Positions 51,083-61,188 are shown, counted from the first letter of the stretch. The stretch: DNA of 64,000 nucleotides from Streptomyces hawaiiensis (GCF_004803895.1 NZ_CP021978.1:2790001-2854000), one strand, 5' to 3'. Notes: a model not told the origin generated them from the sequence alone. Translations and numbers: made by a program.

Positions 51083-52816
51083 GTGCTCATACGACTCCTG
51101 CGGACCTATCTCAGGCCCTACAAGAGACCCATCGCCCTGCTGGTGCTGCTGCAGTTCCTGCAGACCTGCGCCACGCTCTACCTGCCCACGCTGAACGCGG
51201 ACATCATCGACCAGGGTGTCGTGAACGGCGACACCGGCTACATCCTGGGCTACGGCGCCCTGATGATCGCCATCTCGCTCATCCAGGTCGTGTGCAACAT
51301 CGGCGCCGTGTACTACGGCGCCCGTACGGCCTCGGCGCTCGGGCGGGACGTGCGCGGCGCCGTGTTCGACCGTGTGCAGTCGTTCTCCGCGCGTGAGGTG
51401 GGACACTTCGGGGCGCCGTCGCTGATCACCCGGACGACGAACGACGTCCAGCAGGTGCAGATGCTGACGCTGATGACGTTCACGCTGCTGGTGTCGGCGC
51501 CGATCATGTGCGTGGGCGGCATCGTGCTGGCGCTCGGTCTGGACGTGCCGCTGTCCGGGGTGCTGGTGGCGGTCGTGCCGGTGCTGGGCATCTGCGTGAC
51601 GCTGATCGTGCGGCGGCTGCGGCCGCTGTTCCGTTCGATGCAGGAGCGGCTGGACGCGGTGAACCGGGTGCTGCGCGAGCAGATCACCGGCAACCGTGTG
51701 ATCCGCGCCTTCGTCCGGGACGAGTACGAGCAGCAGCGCTTCCGGAAGGCCAACACCGATCTCACCGACGTCGCGCTGGGCACCGGCAATCTGCTCGCGC
51801 TGATGTTCCCGATCGTCATGACGGTCGTGAACCTGTCGTCGATCGCCGTGGTGTGGTTCGGCGCGCACCGCATCGACAGCGGCGGCATGCAGATCGGTGA
51901 CCTGACCGCGTTCCTCGCCTATCTGATGCAGATCGTCATGTCCGTGATGATGGCCACCTTCATGTTCATGATGGTGCCGCGCGCGGAGGTGTGTGCCGAG
52001 CGCATCCAGGAGGTGCTGGACACCTCGTCGAGCGTCGTGCCGCCGTCCGCGCCCGTGCGGGAGCTGCGCCGACACGGTCATCTGGAGCTGCGCGGGGCGG
52101 GCTTCCGCTATCCGGGGGCCGAGGAGCCGGTGCTGCGGGCCGTCGACCTGGTGGCCCGGCCGGGTGAGACGACCGCCGTCATCGGCTCGACCGGCAGCGG
52201 CAAGTCCACCCTGCTCGGGCTGGTCCCGCGGTTGTTCGACGCGACCGACGGGCAGGTGCTCGTGGACGGTGTCGAGGTGGCGGAGATCGACCCGAAGCTG
52301 CTGGCCAAGACGGTCGGGATGGTGCCGCAGAAGCCGTACCTGTTCGCGGGGACCGTGGCGACCAACCTGCGCTACGGCAATCCGGACGCCACCGACGAGG
52401 AGCTGTGGCACGCGCTGGAGGTGGCGCAGGCCAAGAACTTCGTCCAGGGGCTGGAGGGCGGTCTCGACGCGCCGATCGCCCAGGGCGGGACGAACGTCTC
52501 CGGCGGGCAGCGGCAGCGGCTGGCGATCGCCCGGACGCTGGTGCAGCGGCCCGAGATCTACCTCTTCGACGACTCCTTCTCCGCGCTCGACTACGCCACG
52601 GACGCCGCCCTGCGGGCCGCGCTCACACAGGAGACCGCCGAGGCGACCGTGGTGATCGTCGCCCAGCGGGTGGCGACCATCCGGGACGCCGACCGGATCG
52701 TGGTCCTCGACGAGGGCCGGGTCGTCGGCACCGGCCGGCACCACGAGCTGATGGCGGACAACGAGACCTACCGAGAGATCGTGCTCTCCCAGCTCACGGA
52801 AGCGGAGGCTGCCTGA
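51083..52816 (+). CDS. heterodimeric ABC exporter subunit, degenerate ATP site side
   Basis: A 577-residue protein: six transmembrane helices then a nucleotide-binding domain. Walker A is GSTGSGKST and the signature VSGGQRQR is normal, but the residue after Walker B is Asp, not Glu (LFDDSFSALD), and the switch His is Gln (VAQRVATI). These changes mark it as the degenerate half of a heterodimeric type I exporter. It starts at GTG 51083 and its stop overlaps the partner's ATG (TGATG). Substrates of such pairs are often drugs or lipids. Confidence 0.9.
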   Translation: MLIRLLRTYLRPYKRPIALLVLLQFLQTCATLYLPTLNADIIDQGVVNGDTGYILGYGALMIAISLIQVVCNIGAVYYGARTASALGRDVRGAVFDRVQSFSAREVGHFGAPSLITRTTNDVQQVQMLTLMTFTLLVSAPIMCVGGIVLALGLDVPLSGVLVAVVPVLGICVTLIVRRLRPLFRSMQERLDAVNRVLREQITGNRVIRAFVRDEYEQQRFRKANTDLTDVALGTGNLLALMFPIVMTVVNLSSIAVVWFGAHRIDSGGMQIGDLTAFLAYLMQIVMSVMMATFMFMMVPRAEVCAERIQEVLDTSSSVVPPSAPVRELRRHGHLELRGAGFRYPGAEEPVLRAVDLVARPGETTAVIGSTGSGKSTLLGLVPRLFDATDGQVLVDGVEVAEIDPKLLAKTVGMVPQKPYLFAGTVATNLRYGNPDATDEELWHALEVAQAKNFVQGLEGGLDAPIAQGGTNVSGGQRQRLAIARTLVQRPEIYLFDDSFSALDYATDAALRAALTQETAEATVVIVAQRVATIRDADRIVVLDEGRVVGTGRHHELMADNETYREIVLSQLTEAEAA

Positions 52817-54744
52817 TGGCGGGGCCCATGGGGCGGATGATGGCCGGGGGCGGCCCCGACCAGCGCTCGCTCGACTTCAAGGGGTCGGGCAAACGGCTCG
52901 TGGCGCGGTTCCGGCCGGAGCGGATCACCATCTACGTGCTGCTGCTGTGCGTGGTGCTCAGCGTCGGCCTCAACGTCGTCGGGCCGAAGATCCTCGGCAA
53001 GGCGACCGACCTGGTCTTCGCCGGCATCGTCGGGCGGGGCATGCCGGAGGGGGCGAGCAAGGAGCAGGTCCTGGAGCAGATGCGGCAGCGCGGGGACGGC
53101 GACGAAGCCGACATGCTGCGCAGCACCGACTTCACCCCGGGCGAGGGCATCGACTTCACGGCCGTCGGCCATGTGCTGCTGCTCGCGCTGGGCGTGTTCG
53201 CGGTGGCCGGGCTGCTGATGGCGGTGGCGACGCGGATGGTGAACCGGGCCGTGAACCGGACCATGTTCCGGATGCGCGAGGACGTGCAGACGAAGCTGTC
53301 GCGGCTGCCGCTGTCGTACTTCGACAAGCGCCAGCGCGGTGAGGTGCTGTCCCGGGCGACGAACGACATCGACAACATCGGGCAGACGCTCCAGCAGTCG
53401 ATGGGGCAGCTCATCAACTCGGTGCTGACCATCATCGGCGTGCTCGCGATGATGTTCTACGTCTCCTGGATCCTGGCGCTGGTCGCGCTGGTGACCGTGC
53501 CGCTGTCGTTCGTCATCGCCACACGCGTGGGCAAGCGGTCGCAGCCGCACTTCGTGCAGCAGTGGCGCTCGACGGGCACGCTGAACGCGCACATCGAGGA
53601 GATGTACACCGGGCACACCCTGGTGAAGGTGTTCGGACGGCAGGAGGAGTCGGCCGAGCAGTTCGCCGAGCAGAACGACGCGCTCTACGAGGCGGGGTTC
53701 AAGGCGCAGTTCAACAGCGGGGTCATGCAGCCGCTGATGATGTTCGTGTCGAACCTCAACTACGTGCTGGTCGCGGTCGTCGGCGGGCTGCGGGTGGCCT
53801 CCGGCTCACTGTCCATCGGTGATGTGCAGGCGTTCATCCAGTACTCGCGGCAGTTCTCCATGCCGCTGACGCAGGTCGCGTCCATGGCGAACCTGGTGCA
53901 GTCGGGTGTCGCCTCGGCGGAGCGGGTCTTCGAGCTGCTCGACGCGGAGGAGCAGGGCGCCGACCCGGTGCCGGGCGTACGGCCGGAGGAGCTGCGCGGG
54001 CAGGTGGCGCTGGAGCACGTGTCGTTCCGCTACGACCCGGACAAGCCGCTCATCGAGGACCTGTCGCTGAAGGTCGAGCCCGGGCACACCGTCGCCATCG
54101 TCGGCCCGACCGGCGCCGGCAAGACGACGCTGGTGAACCTGCTGATGCGGTTCTACGACGTCACCGGCGGGCGCATCACCCTCGACGGGGTCGACATCGC
54201 GCGGATGTCCCGGGACGAGCTGCGGGCCGGGATCGGCATGGTGCTCCAGGACACCTGGCTGTTCGGCGGCACGATCGCGGAGAACATCGCGTACGGGGCG
54301 TCCCGGAAGGTGACCCGGGGCGAGATCGAGGAGGCGGCCCGGGCGGCGCACGCGGACCGGTTCGTCCGGACGCTGCCGGACGGGTACGACACCGTGATCG
54401 ACGACGAGGGTTCGGGGGTCAGCGCCGGTGAGAAGCAGCTCATCACCATCGCCCGGGCGTTCCTGTCCGACCCGGTGATCCTGGTGCTGGACGAGGCGAC
54501 CAGCTCGGTCGACACCCGCACGGAGGTGCTGATCCAGAAGGCGATGGCCAAACTGGCGCACGGGCGGACGTCGTTCGTCATCGCCCACCGGTTGTCGACG
54601 ATCCGGGACGCGGACGCGATCCTGGTGATGGAGAACGGGTCGATCGTGGAGCAGGGGACGCACGAGGAGCTGCTGGCCGGGAACGGGGCCTATGCACGGC
54701 TGTACAAGGCCCAGTTCGCGCAGGCGGTCGCCGAGGTCGACTGA
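52816..54744 (+). CDS. heterodimeric ABC exporter subunit, consensus ATP site side
   Basis: A 642-residue protein from ATG 52816. A long N-terminal extension (FRPERITIY before the first helix), an inserted extracytoplasmic loop around RQRGDGDEADMLRSTDFTPGEGID, and an NBD with Walker A GPTGAGKTT, the non-canonical signature VSAGEKQL, Walker B VLDEATSSVD (catalytic Glu present) and switch His in AHRLSTI. It complements the partner: the site with this Walker B and the partner's VSGGQ is complete. Confidence 0.92.
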   Translation: MAGPMGRMMAGGGPDQRSLDFKGSGKRLVARFRPERITIYVLLLCVVLSVGLNVVGPKILGKATDLVFAGIVGRGMPEGASKEQVLEQMRQRGDGDEADMLRSTDFTPGEGIDFTAVGHVLLLALGVFAVAGLLMAVATRMVNRAVNRTMFRMREDVQTKLSRLPLSYFDKRQRGEVLSRATNDIDNIGQTLQQSMGQLINSVLTIIGVLAMMFYVSWILALVALVTVPLSFVIATRVGKRSQPHFVQQWRSTGTLNAHIEEMYTGHTLVKVFGRQEESAEQFAEQNDALYEAGFKAQFNSGVMQPLMMFVSNLNYVLVAVVGGLRVASGSLSIGDVQAFIQYSRQFSMPLTQVASMANLVQSGVASAERVFELLDAEEQGADPVPGVRPEELRGQVALEHVSFRYDPDKPLIEDLSLKVEPGHTVAIVGPTGAGKTTLVNLLMRFYDVTGGRITLDGVDIARMSRDELRAGIGMVLQDTWLFGGTIAENIAYGASRKVTRGEIEEAARAAHADRFVRTLPDGYDTVIDDEGSGVSAGEKQLITIARAFLSDPVILVLDEATSSVDTRTEVLIQKAMAKLAHGRTSFVIAHRLSTIRDADAILVMENGSIVEQGTHEELLAGNGAYARLYKAQFAQAVAEVD

Positions 54745-54800
54745 GCCGCTTTCGGGGATGCCACGGAGTGTCGTGGGGCGGCTGCGGGCCCGCTGCGGCT

Positions 54801-54873
54801 GGTCGCGCAGTTCCCCGCGCCCCTGAAGGGGCGTCAGCTGCGCGGCCCAAGGAGCGCGGGGAACTGCGCGACC
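54801..54873. terminator. inverted pair of dispersed repeats, likely bidirectional terminator
   Basis: GGTCGCGCAGTTCCCCGCGC (54801-54820) and its exact reverse complement at 54854-54873 form a perfect 20-bp stem; a small CCCCTGAAGGGG hairpin lies inside. It sits between the convergent ABC exporter and hrdA genes. Both arms are copies of the dispersed repeat core, so the terminator may have been made by two oppositely oriented copies. Confidence 0.75.
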
Positions 54874-54898
54874 GGCCCCCACCGGCCCGCAGACGGCA

Positions 54899-56233
54899 TC
54901 AGTCCAGATAGCCCCTCAGCTGGTCCGCGAACGCGTGATCCCGCAGTTTGTTCAGGGTCTTGGACTCGATCTGCCGTATCCGTTCCCTGGTCACACCGAA
55001 GATGCGGCCGATCTCCTCCAGCGTGCGGGGGCGGCCGTCCGCCAGCCCGTAGCGGAGTTGGACCACCTTGCGCTCCCGCTCCCCCAGCGTCGACAGAACC
55101 GCCTCCAGGTGCTCCCTGAGCAGGAGGAACGCGGCCGACTCGACGGGACTGGCGGCGTCGCCGTCCTCGATGAGGTCGCCGAGGGCGACGTCGTCCTCCT
55201 CGCCCACGGGCGCATGCAGTGACACCGGCTCCTGGGCGAGGCGCAGGACCTCGCTGACCCGCTCCGGCGCGAGGTCCAGGTGGGCTGCGACCTCCTCCGA
55301 CGTCGGCTCGTAGCCCCGCTCCTGGAGCATGCGGCGCTGGACGCGGACGACCCGGTTGATGAGCTCCACGACGTGGACCGGGACCCGTATCGTGCGGGCC
55401 TGGTCGGCCAGGGCGCGGGACATGGCCTGGCGGATCCACCAGGTGGCGTACGTGGAGAACTTGTAGCCGCGGGCGTAGTCGAACTTCTCGACCGCCCGGA
55501 TCAGGCCGAGGTTGCCCTCCTGGACGAGGTCGAGCATGGTCAGGCCGCGGCCGACGTAGCGCTTGGCGACTGAGACGACCAGGCGCAGGTTCGCCTCGAT
55601 CAGGCGGCGCTTGGCCATGCGTCCCATGACGACGAGCCGGTCCAGGTCCAGGGCGAGCTGGCTGTCCAGGTCGGGGGCGAGCCGCAGCCTCTCCTCCGCG
55701 AACAGGCCGGCCTCGACACGGCGGGCGAGTTCGACCTCCTCGGCGGCGGTCAGCAGGGGGATGCGGCCGATCTCCCGCAGGTACTGGCGGAACAGGTCCG
55801 AGGAGGGGCTGCCGGTCTCGGCCCGGGCCGGCGGCGGCTCGACTGCTTCGGGGACCTCGGCCGGCTCGATGGCCCCGGCGGGCGGCTCCTCCGGCTCCGG
55901 TTCCGACTCGGGGTGGTGCACGGCGCGGCTCTGCGCCGGGACCGCGGGCAGGGCGTCCGCCTCCGCGTCCGGCGCGGTCCCGTCGGCGCCGGAGGCGGCA
56001 CCGGCGTCGGTCTGGGTGAGGGTCTGGGTCTGCACGGGGGCGACCTCCAGGATGATCGCTGCCAGGGGGGACGGCAGCGGTACTTCGGGGGCGGAGTCGA
56101 CGGCCTCGCCGCTTTCCGTCCCGTACGCGATGAGCGGAACCGCGGGGGTCTGGGACCCGTGGGTGACGGATCGGCCGCGCTCCGAGGACTCAGGCACCGG
56201 AACCCAGTGTGGGGTAAGACACATCCTCGCCAC
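54899..56233 (-). CDS. hrdA: RNA polymerase sigma-70 family principal-like sigma factor HrdA
   Basis: A 444-residue sigma factor. The N-terminal 130 residues are Pro/Glu/Ala-rich and poorly conserved. Region 1.2 ([21 protein letters not shown]), region 2 ([41 protein letters not shown]), region 3 and region 4 ([19 protein letters not shown]) are all complete. The usual principal-factor end is replaced by [11 protein letters not shown], which with synteny to dnaG supports HrdA, one of the non-essential Hrd paralogues, rather than HrdB. The start is uncertain: GTG 56233, ATG 56224 or a later codon; no good RBS. Confidence 0.88.
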   Translation of the reverse strand: MARMCLTPHWVPVPESSERGRSVTHGSQTPAVPLIAYGTESGEAVDSAPEVPLPSPLAAIILEVAPVQTQTLTQTDAGAASGADGTAPDAEADALPAVPAQSRAVHHPESEPEPEEPPAGAIEPAEVPEAVEPPPARAETGSPSSDLFRQYLREIGRIPLLTAAEEVELARRVEAGLFAEERLRLAPDLDSQLALDLDRLVVMGRMAKRRLIEANLRLVVSVAKRYVGRGLTMLDLVQEGNLGLIRAVEKFDYARGYKFSTYATWWIRQAMSRALADQARTIRVPVHVVELINRVVRVQRRMLQERGYEPTSEEVAAHLDLAPERVSEVLRLAQEPVSLHAPVGEEDDVALGDLIEDGDAASPVESAAFLLLREHLEAVLSTLGERERKVVQLRYGLADGRPRTLEEIGRIFGVTRERIRQIESKTLNKLRDHAFADQLRGYLD

Positions 56234-56336
56234 GAGGGGCGTGCGGTGACTTTTTGCTTCCGGTCCGTGACCGGGCGGTTGCCCCTCGTGGGAAACCCGG
56301 GTGCCTCACGCGCCCCCGGTCTGCGACGATCGACCG

Positions 56337-56954
56337 ATGTCCGCTTCCCTGTACGAATCGCATGTGACGGTCCGCTGCGCCGGCCCCGGCGAGTCCGCGC
56401 GGCTGCGCCGCTGGGCGGCCGCGGGCGGGTTCAAGCTCACCCCCATCGTGCTGGCCAGGGGCCGGATGCGCGACCAGCCGATGCTCACCCTGTCCGGTTC
56501 GCCGTCGTACGCCCGCGAAGCGGCTCGCGCGCGGGAGGTGGCGGCGCGCCTGCGGGCGGACGGTTTCGAGCCCGTGCGCGTGAAGATCGAGTCGTCGCCG
56601 TGGGCACCGGAGGTGCCGCGCGAACCGTGCGGCGACGGACGGTACTTCGAGCACCATGTGAAGCTGCTGCTCGACCCGGGCACGGACCTGGCGGCCCTCG
56701 GCGCGCGCGTCGTGCCGCACGGCGCCCATCTGTCATGGAACGCCCGGCGGGTGCGCGGCCCACGGCACGAGCGGTTCGTGACCCAGCGCTGCCGCGCGGT
56801 CGACGCCGAAGGCGCCGGCCGGGCACTGGAGCGGTTGCTCACGGAGCTGGACGGCTTCGAAGTGCTGGGCGTGGAGCGGGAGTTCGTGCTCCACGACAGT
56901 GACATGTCGGTGGACGACGGATGGCTGGAGGAACCGATGGGGGTACGGACATGA
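56337..56954 (+). CDS. conserved actinobacterial protein of unknown function
   Basis: A 205-residue soluble protein from ATG 56337. It has conserved-looking segments ESHVTVRCAGPGESARLRRW, RYFEHHVKLLLDPGTDL, RHERFVTQRC and VLGVEREFVLHDSD, but no domain I can name; the repeated pattern of beta-strand, His-His and Arg residues suggests a ferredoxin-like or nucleic-acid-related fold. Its last 4 bases overlap the start of the AbiEii-like gene, so the two are probably a functional pair. Confidence 0.72.
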   Translation: MSASLYESHVTVRCAGPGESARLRRWAAAGGFKLTPIVLARGRMRDQPMLTLSGSPSYAREAARAREVAARLRADGFEPVRVKIESSPWAPEVPREPCGDGRYFEHHVKLLLDPGTDLAALGARVVPHGAHLSWNARRVRGPRHERFVTQRCRAVDAEGAGRALERLLTELDGFEVLGVEREFVLHDSDMSVDDGWLEEPMGVRT

Positions 56955-57948
56955 CCGGGACGGCGTGGGAGAGGTTCGGCTGGCGGAGCCCGGAGATACC
57001 CCGGGAGCCGCTGGACGACGCCACCCGGAGGGCGGAGCAGCTGCCGAAGACTCTGCGGACCGTGCCGGGGGACGACGTCACGCAGCGCCCGGTCTTCGAC
57101 CCGGCCCTGAAGCACCACCAAAAGGCCTACCGGGCCACGGACCCGCGCTTCACCGACCCGACCCGGGGCGAGGCGTGGCGGGCAGCCCGCCGCCGGGCCC
57201 TGCACCTGGTGCTGGCCGCTGTCGCCGGCTCGGAGTGGGTGGACGCGCTGGTGCTGCGCGGCAGTGTGCTGATGGCGGCGTGGTTCGGGGAGGCCGCCCG
57301 CGAGCCCGGCGACCTGGACTTCGTCGTCGTGCCGCACACCTGGCGGATGGAGGACGGCCGGACGGACCGGATGCTGACCGGGATCGCGGAGGCGGCGCAG
57401 GAGCTGGCCGACGCGCAGGGGCAGGAGGTCGGGATCTCGGCGCGCGGCGCGGTGGTCGAGGACATCTGGACCTACGAGCGGGTGCCCGGCCGGCGCATGG
57501 TGCTCCCCTGGGGCGCGCCCGGACTGCCCGGCGGCCATGTCCAGCTGGACTTCGTCTTCAACGAGCGGCTGCCCGAGGAGCCCGAGCCGGTGGAGCGCCC
57601 GGCGGCGCGGTCGTGCGGGCGGCGACGCCGGAGCTGTCGCTGGCGTGGAAGCTGATGTGGGTGATCAACGACATGCACGCCCAGGGCAAGGACCTCTACG
57701 ACGCCGTCCTGCTGGCCGAGCGGCACCCGCTGCCCTATGAGCTGCTGCACGAGGTGTTCCGGCTGTCGGGCGAGTGGCCGTACCCCTACCGCGAGAAGAT
57801 CCTGCTGGAGGACGTGGTGGAGGCCGTCGGGTACGTGGAGTGGAACCACTTCGTCACCGAGTACCCGCGGTTCCGGGACGACGAGCGGGAATTCGCCGGC
57901 CGGCTGGTGCGGGCGGTGACGCCGACGTTCGAGGGGATCGAGCCCTGA
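56951..57948 (+). pseudogene. AbiEii/AbiGii-type nucleotidyltransferase gene with frameshift
   Basis: From ATG 56951 the reading frame encodes a nucleotidyltransferase with LRGSVLMAAWFGEAAREPGDLDFVV (GS and DxD motifs) and HVQLDFVFNERLPEEPEPVERP, then leaves family sequence. The conserved C-terminal part (VRAATPELSLAWKLMWVINDMHAQGKDLYDAVLLAE) resumes in the frame one base back, near 57600-57612, in a GC-run (CGCCCGGCGGCGCGG). This equals a one-base deletion, or a sequencing error or programmed -1 shift. Uninterrupted it would be about 332 residues. AbiEii toxins block growth by NTP transfer to tRNA, but whether this family member is a toxin is unknown. Confidence 0.72.
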
Positions 57949-57954
57949 CCGGCG

Positions 57955-59874
57955 TCAGAGTGCGGCGGCGCCGTGCTCCCGGAGGGTCTGGTCGTACTGC
58001 TGGAGGACCCACAGCTCGTTCTGCACGGCGGCCAGCTGGGCCGGGTCGCCGTGGGTGCCGAGGCGGGTGAGCCGGCCCGTGATGTCGCGGATACGGCGCT
58101 CGACGGCCCGGCGGCGCACGGTCACCAGCTGGGCGCCCGCGTACACCTCGTCGACCCCCTTCACGCCCTTGTGCAGCATGATCGCCTCGACGGCCAGCTC
58201 CGTCACCATCGCGCGGACCGCGTCGTCCGGGGCGGCCTCGCGGACCTTGACCAGGTAGTCCTGGGGGTCGGTGACGCCCGGTTCGGCGCCGCCCGCGTCC
58301 AAGATGGCCTGGCGGACGGCGGCGTAGGGCGGGGCGGTGAACTCGTCCACGCCGTACGCGTCGAAGGCCGGGGAGACCAACTCGGGCCGCTGCAGGGCGA
58401 GTTTGAGGAGCTCCCGCTCGGTGGCGAAGACGGGGTTGCGGAGGTTGAGGGCCGGGCCGCGGGAGGTGGCCTGCTGGGGCGGGCCGGCGTACCGCTGCCC
58501 CTGGTGGCGCCGCTCGGGGGCCGGGCCCTTGCCGCCGCGGTCGCGGGCCCAGCGGGCCAGCTGGGCCACGCGCTTGACCACGAACTGGGTGTCGAGGATA
58601 CCGAGCATGCCGGCGAGCTGGACGGCGACCTCGTGCTGGGCGCCGCTGTTCTTGATGCGGGCGACGATCGGGGCGGCCTCGTCCAGCGCGGACGCGCGGC
58701 CCGCCGGGGTGTCGAGGTCGTAGCGGCTCACGATCTGGCGGAGCGCGAACTCGAAGAGCGGCGTGCGGGGTTCGGCCAGGTCGGCGACGGCCTCGTCGCC
58801 CTTGGCGAGGCGCAGGTCGCAGGGGTCCATGCCGTCCGGGGCGATGGCGATGTACGTCTCGGCGGCGAACTTCTGGTCGTCCTCGAAGGCGCGCAGGGCC
58901 GCCTTCTGGCCGGCGGCGTCGCCGTCGAAGGTGAAGATGACGCGGGCCGAGCCGTTGTCCATGAGCAGCCGGCGGAGGATCTTGATGTGGTCGGCGCCGA
59001 AGGCGGTGCCGCAGGTGGCGATGGCGGTCGTCACACCCGCGAGGTGGCAGGCCATGACGTCCGTGTAGCCCTCGACGACGACCGCGCGGGACGCCTTGGC
59101 GATGTCCTTCTTCGCCAGGTCGATGCCGTACAGGACCTGGGACTTCTTGTAGATCGCCGTGTCGGGTGTGTTGAGGTACTTCGGGCCGTTGTCCGCCTCG
59201 TAGAGCTTGCGGGCGCCGAAGCCGACGACGTCGCCGCCGATGTCGCGGATGGGCCACATCAGGCGGCCGCGGAAGCGGTCGATGGGGCCGCGGCGGCCCT
59301 CCTGGGAGAGGCCGGAGAGGAGCAGCTCCTTGTCGGTGAAGCCCTTGCCGCGCAGATAACGCGTGAGGTGGTCCCAGCCCTGGGGGCTGTAGCCGACGGA
59401 GAAGTGCTGGGCGGCGGCCTGGTCGAAGCCGCGCTCGGCGAGGAACTGGCGGCCGGCGTCGGCCTCCGCGCTGGTGGCGAGCTGTTCCACGTACCAGTCG
59501 GCGGCGATCTTGTGGGCCTCGACCAGGCGGATCCGCTCACCGCGCTGGTGGGAGGGGTTGTAGCCGCCCTCCTCGTAGCGCAGGGTGATGCCCGCCTGGC
59601 CGGCCAGGCGCTCGACCGCCTCCGAGAAGGAGAGGTGGTCGATCTTCATCACGAACGTGATGGTGTCGCCGCCCTCCTGGCAGCCGAAGCAGTGGAAGAA
59701 CCCCTTGCTCGGGCTGACCTGGAAGGAGGGCGACTTCTCGTCGTGGAACGGGCACAGACCCTTGAGGTTTCCGCCGCCCGCGTTGCGCAGCTGGAGGTAC
59801 TCGGACACCACGGCGTCGATCGGGACCGCGTCCCGTACCGCCTTCACGTCCTCGTCGTTGATCCGTCCTGCCAC
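57955..59874 (-). CDS. dnaG: DNA primase
   Basis: A 639-residue primase. The zinc-binding CHC2 domain lies at about residues 38-66 (CPFHDEKSPSFQVSPSKGF and CFGCQEGG), the primase core follows (VSEYLQLRNAG, VGYSPQGWDHL), TOPRIM residues are in VVVEGYTDVMACHLAG and TFDGDAAGQKA, and a C-terminal helicase-binding region ends ELWVLQQYDQTLREHG. It makes RNA primers at the replication fork. The stop at 57955 is 7 bases from the frameshifted gene on the opposite strand. Confidence 0.98.
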   Translation of the reverse strand: MAGRINDEDVKAVRDAVPIDAVVSEYLQLRNAGGGNLKGLCPFHDEKSPSFQVSPSKGFFHCFGCQEGGDTITFVMKIDHLSFSEAVERLAGQAGITLRYEEGGYNPSHQRGERIRLVEAHKIAADWYVEQLATSAEADAGRQFLAERGFDQAAAQHFSVGYSPQGWDHLTRYLRGKGFTDKELLLSGLSQEGRRGPIDRFRGRLMWPIRDIGGDVVGFGARKLYEADNGPKYLNTPDTAIYKKSQVLYGIDLAKKDIAKASRAVVVEGYTDVMACHLAGVTTAIATCGTAFGADHIKILRRLLMDNGSARVIFTFDGDAAGQKAALRAFEDDQKFAAETYIAIAPDGMDPCDLRLAKGDEAVADLAEPRTPLFEFALRQIVSRYDLDTPAGRASALDEAAPIVARIKNSGAQHEVAVQLAGMLGILDTQFVVKRVAQLARWARDRGGKGPAPERRHQGQRYAGPPQQATSRGPALNLRNPVFATERELLKLALQRPELVSPAFDAYGVDEFTAPPYAAVRQAILDAGGAEPGVTDPQDYLVKVREAAPDDAVRAMVTELAVEAIMLHKGVKGVDEVYAGAQLVTVRRRAVERRIRDITGRLTRLGTHGDPAQLAAVQNELWVLQQYDQTLREHGAAAL

Positions 59875-59922
59875 GTGTGAATCCTACGGTGGTGGACCGA
59901 CAGTCCTGACGCCTCCTGACGG

Positions 59923-61188
59923 CTATGGGGTGAGGGAGTCCAGCGGCGTGTGCGGGTCGGCCAGGGCCTCGGTGTCGACCTGGGCCCTCGAACGGATCAG
60001 ACGCTGGATCTTGTCTGTGACGTCCCACACATTCACGTTCATGCCGGCCAGGACCCTGCCGTCCTTCACCCAGAACGCGATGAACTCGCGCTTGCCGGCG
60101 TCCCCGCGGATCATCACCTGGTCGTAGCTGCCCGGGGGCGCCCAGCCGGAGTACTCCATGCCCAGGTCGTACTGGTCGGAGAAGAAGTAGGGCACGCGGT
60201 CGTACGTCACGTCGCGGCCCAGCATGGAGCGCGCGGCCGCCGGGCCGCCGTTGAGGGCGTTGGCCCAGTGCTCGACGCGCACGCGCGTGCCGAAGAGGGC
60301 GTGCGGGAAGGAGACGACGTCACCGGCGGCGTAGACGTCCGGGTCGGAGGTGCGCAGTCCCTCGTCGACGACGATGCCGCCGCCGTGGGCCCGGTCGGCG
60401 ATCTCCAGTCCTGCCGCCTCCGCCAGGTGGGTGCGCGGGGCCGCGCCGATCGCCGCCAGCACGTCGTGCGCCGGGTGCTCCTCGCCGTCGTCCGTGCGGG
60501 CCGCGAGGACCATGCCGTCCTGGCCGACGATCTCCGTCAGCCGCCTGCCGAAGTGGAAGCGCACCCCGTGCTCACGGTGCAGCTCGGCGAAGAGCGCGCC
60601 GAGCTCCGGGCCGAGCACGCCGTGCAGCGGGGTCGGCCCGTGCTCGACGACGGTGACCTCCGCGCCGTACTCGCGGGCCGCCGCCGCGACCTCCAGGCCG
60701 ATCCAGCCGGCACCGGCGATGACGAGGTGGCCGTTGTCCCGGCCGAGGTTGGTCAGGACGTGTTTGAGGCGTTCGGCGTGGGCGAGGCGGCGCAGGTGGT
60801 GCACGCCCGCCAGGTCCGTGCCCGGGACGTCGAGGCGGCGGGGCTCGGCGCCGGTCGCCAGGAGCAGCTTGTCGTAGCGGACGACGGTGCCGTCCTCGCC
60901 GAAGCGGACCGTCTTCGCCGTGCGGTCGATCGCGTCGACGGTCTGGCCGAGGTGGAGCTCGATGTCGTTGGCCGCGTACCAGGCGGGTTCGTGCACGAAG
61001 ACGCTGTCGCGTTCCTCCTTGCCGAGGAGGTAGCCCTTGGACAGGGGCGGGCGCTCGTAGGGGTGGTCGCGTTCGTCGCAGATCAGTATCACGCGGCCGG
61101 TGAAGCCCTCCGCGCGGAGCGTCTCGGCCGCCTTGGCGCCGGCCAGTCCGCCTCCGACGATGACGAATGTCTGATCCGCGTCGACCAC
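59923..61188 (-). CDS. FAD/NAD(P)-dependent ferredoxin reductase-like oxidoreductase
   Basis: A 421-residue protein with two dinucleotide folds (FVIVGGGLAGAKAAETL and LVIAGAGWIGLEVAAAA), DERDHPYERPPLSKGYLLG, and the FAD end VYAAGDVVSFPH. The layout matches ferredoxin reductases of the putidaredoxin-reductase/BenDO type. GTG 61186-61188 is chosen because AGGAGG lies 6 bases upstream and the Rossmann fold begins at residue 7. It may feed electrons to a cytochrome P450 or dioxygenase encoded elsewhere; no ferredoxin gene is near. Confidence 0.9.
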   Translation of the reverse strand: MVDADQTFVIVGGGLAGAKAAETLRAEGFTGRVILICDERDHPYERPPLSKGYLLGKEERDSVFVHEPAWYAANDIELHLGQTVDAIDRTAKTVRFGEDGTVVRYDKLLLATGAEPRRLDVPGTDLAGVHHLRRLAHAERLKHVLTNLGRDNGHLVIAGAGWIGLEVAAAAREYGAEVTVVEHGPTPLHGVLGPELGALFAELHREHGVRFHFGRRLTEIVGQDGMVLAARTDDGEEHPAHDVLAAIGAAPRTHLAEAAGLEIADRAHGGGIVVDEGLRTSDPDVYAAGDVVSFPHALFGTRVRVEHWANALNGGPAAARSMLGRDVTYDRVPYFFSDQYDLGMEYSGWAPPGSYDQVMIRGDAGKREFIAFWVKDGRVLAGMNVNVWDVTDKIQRLIRSRAQVDTEALADPHTPLDSLTP

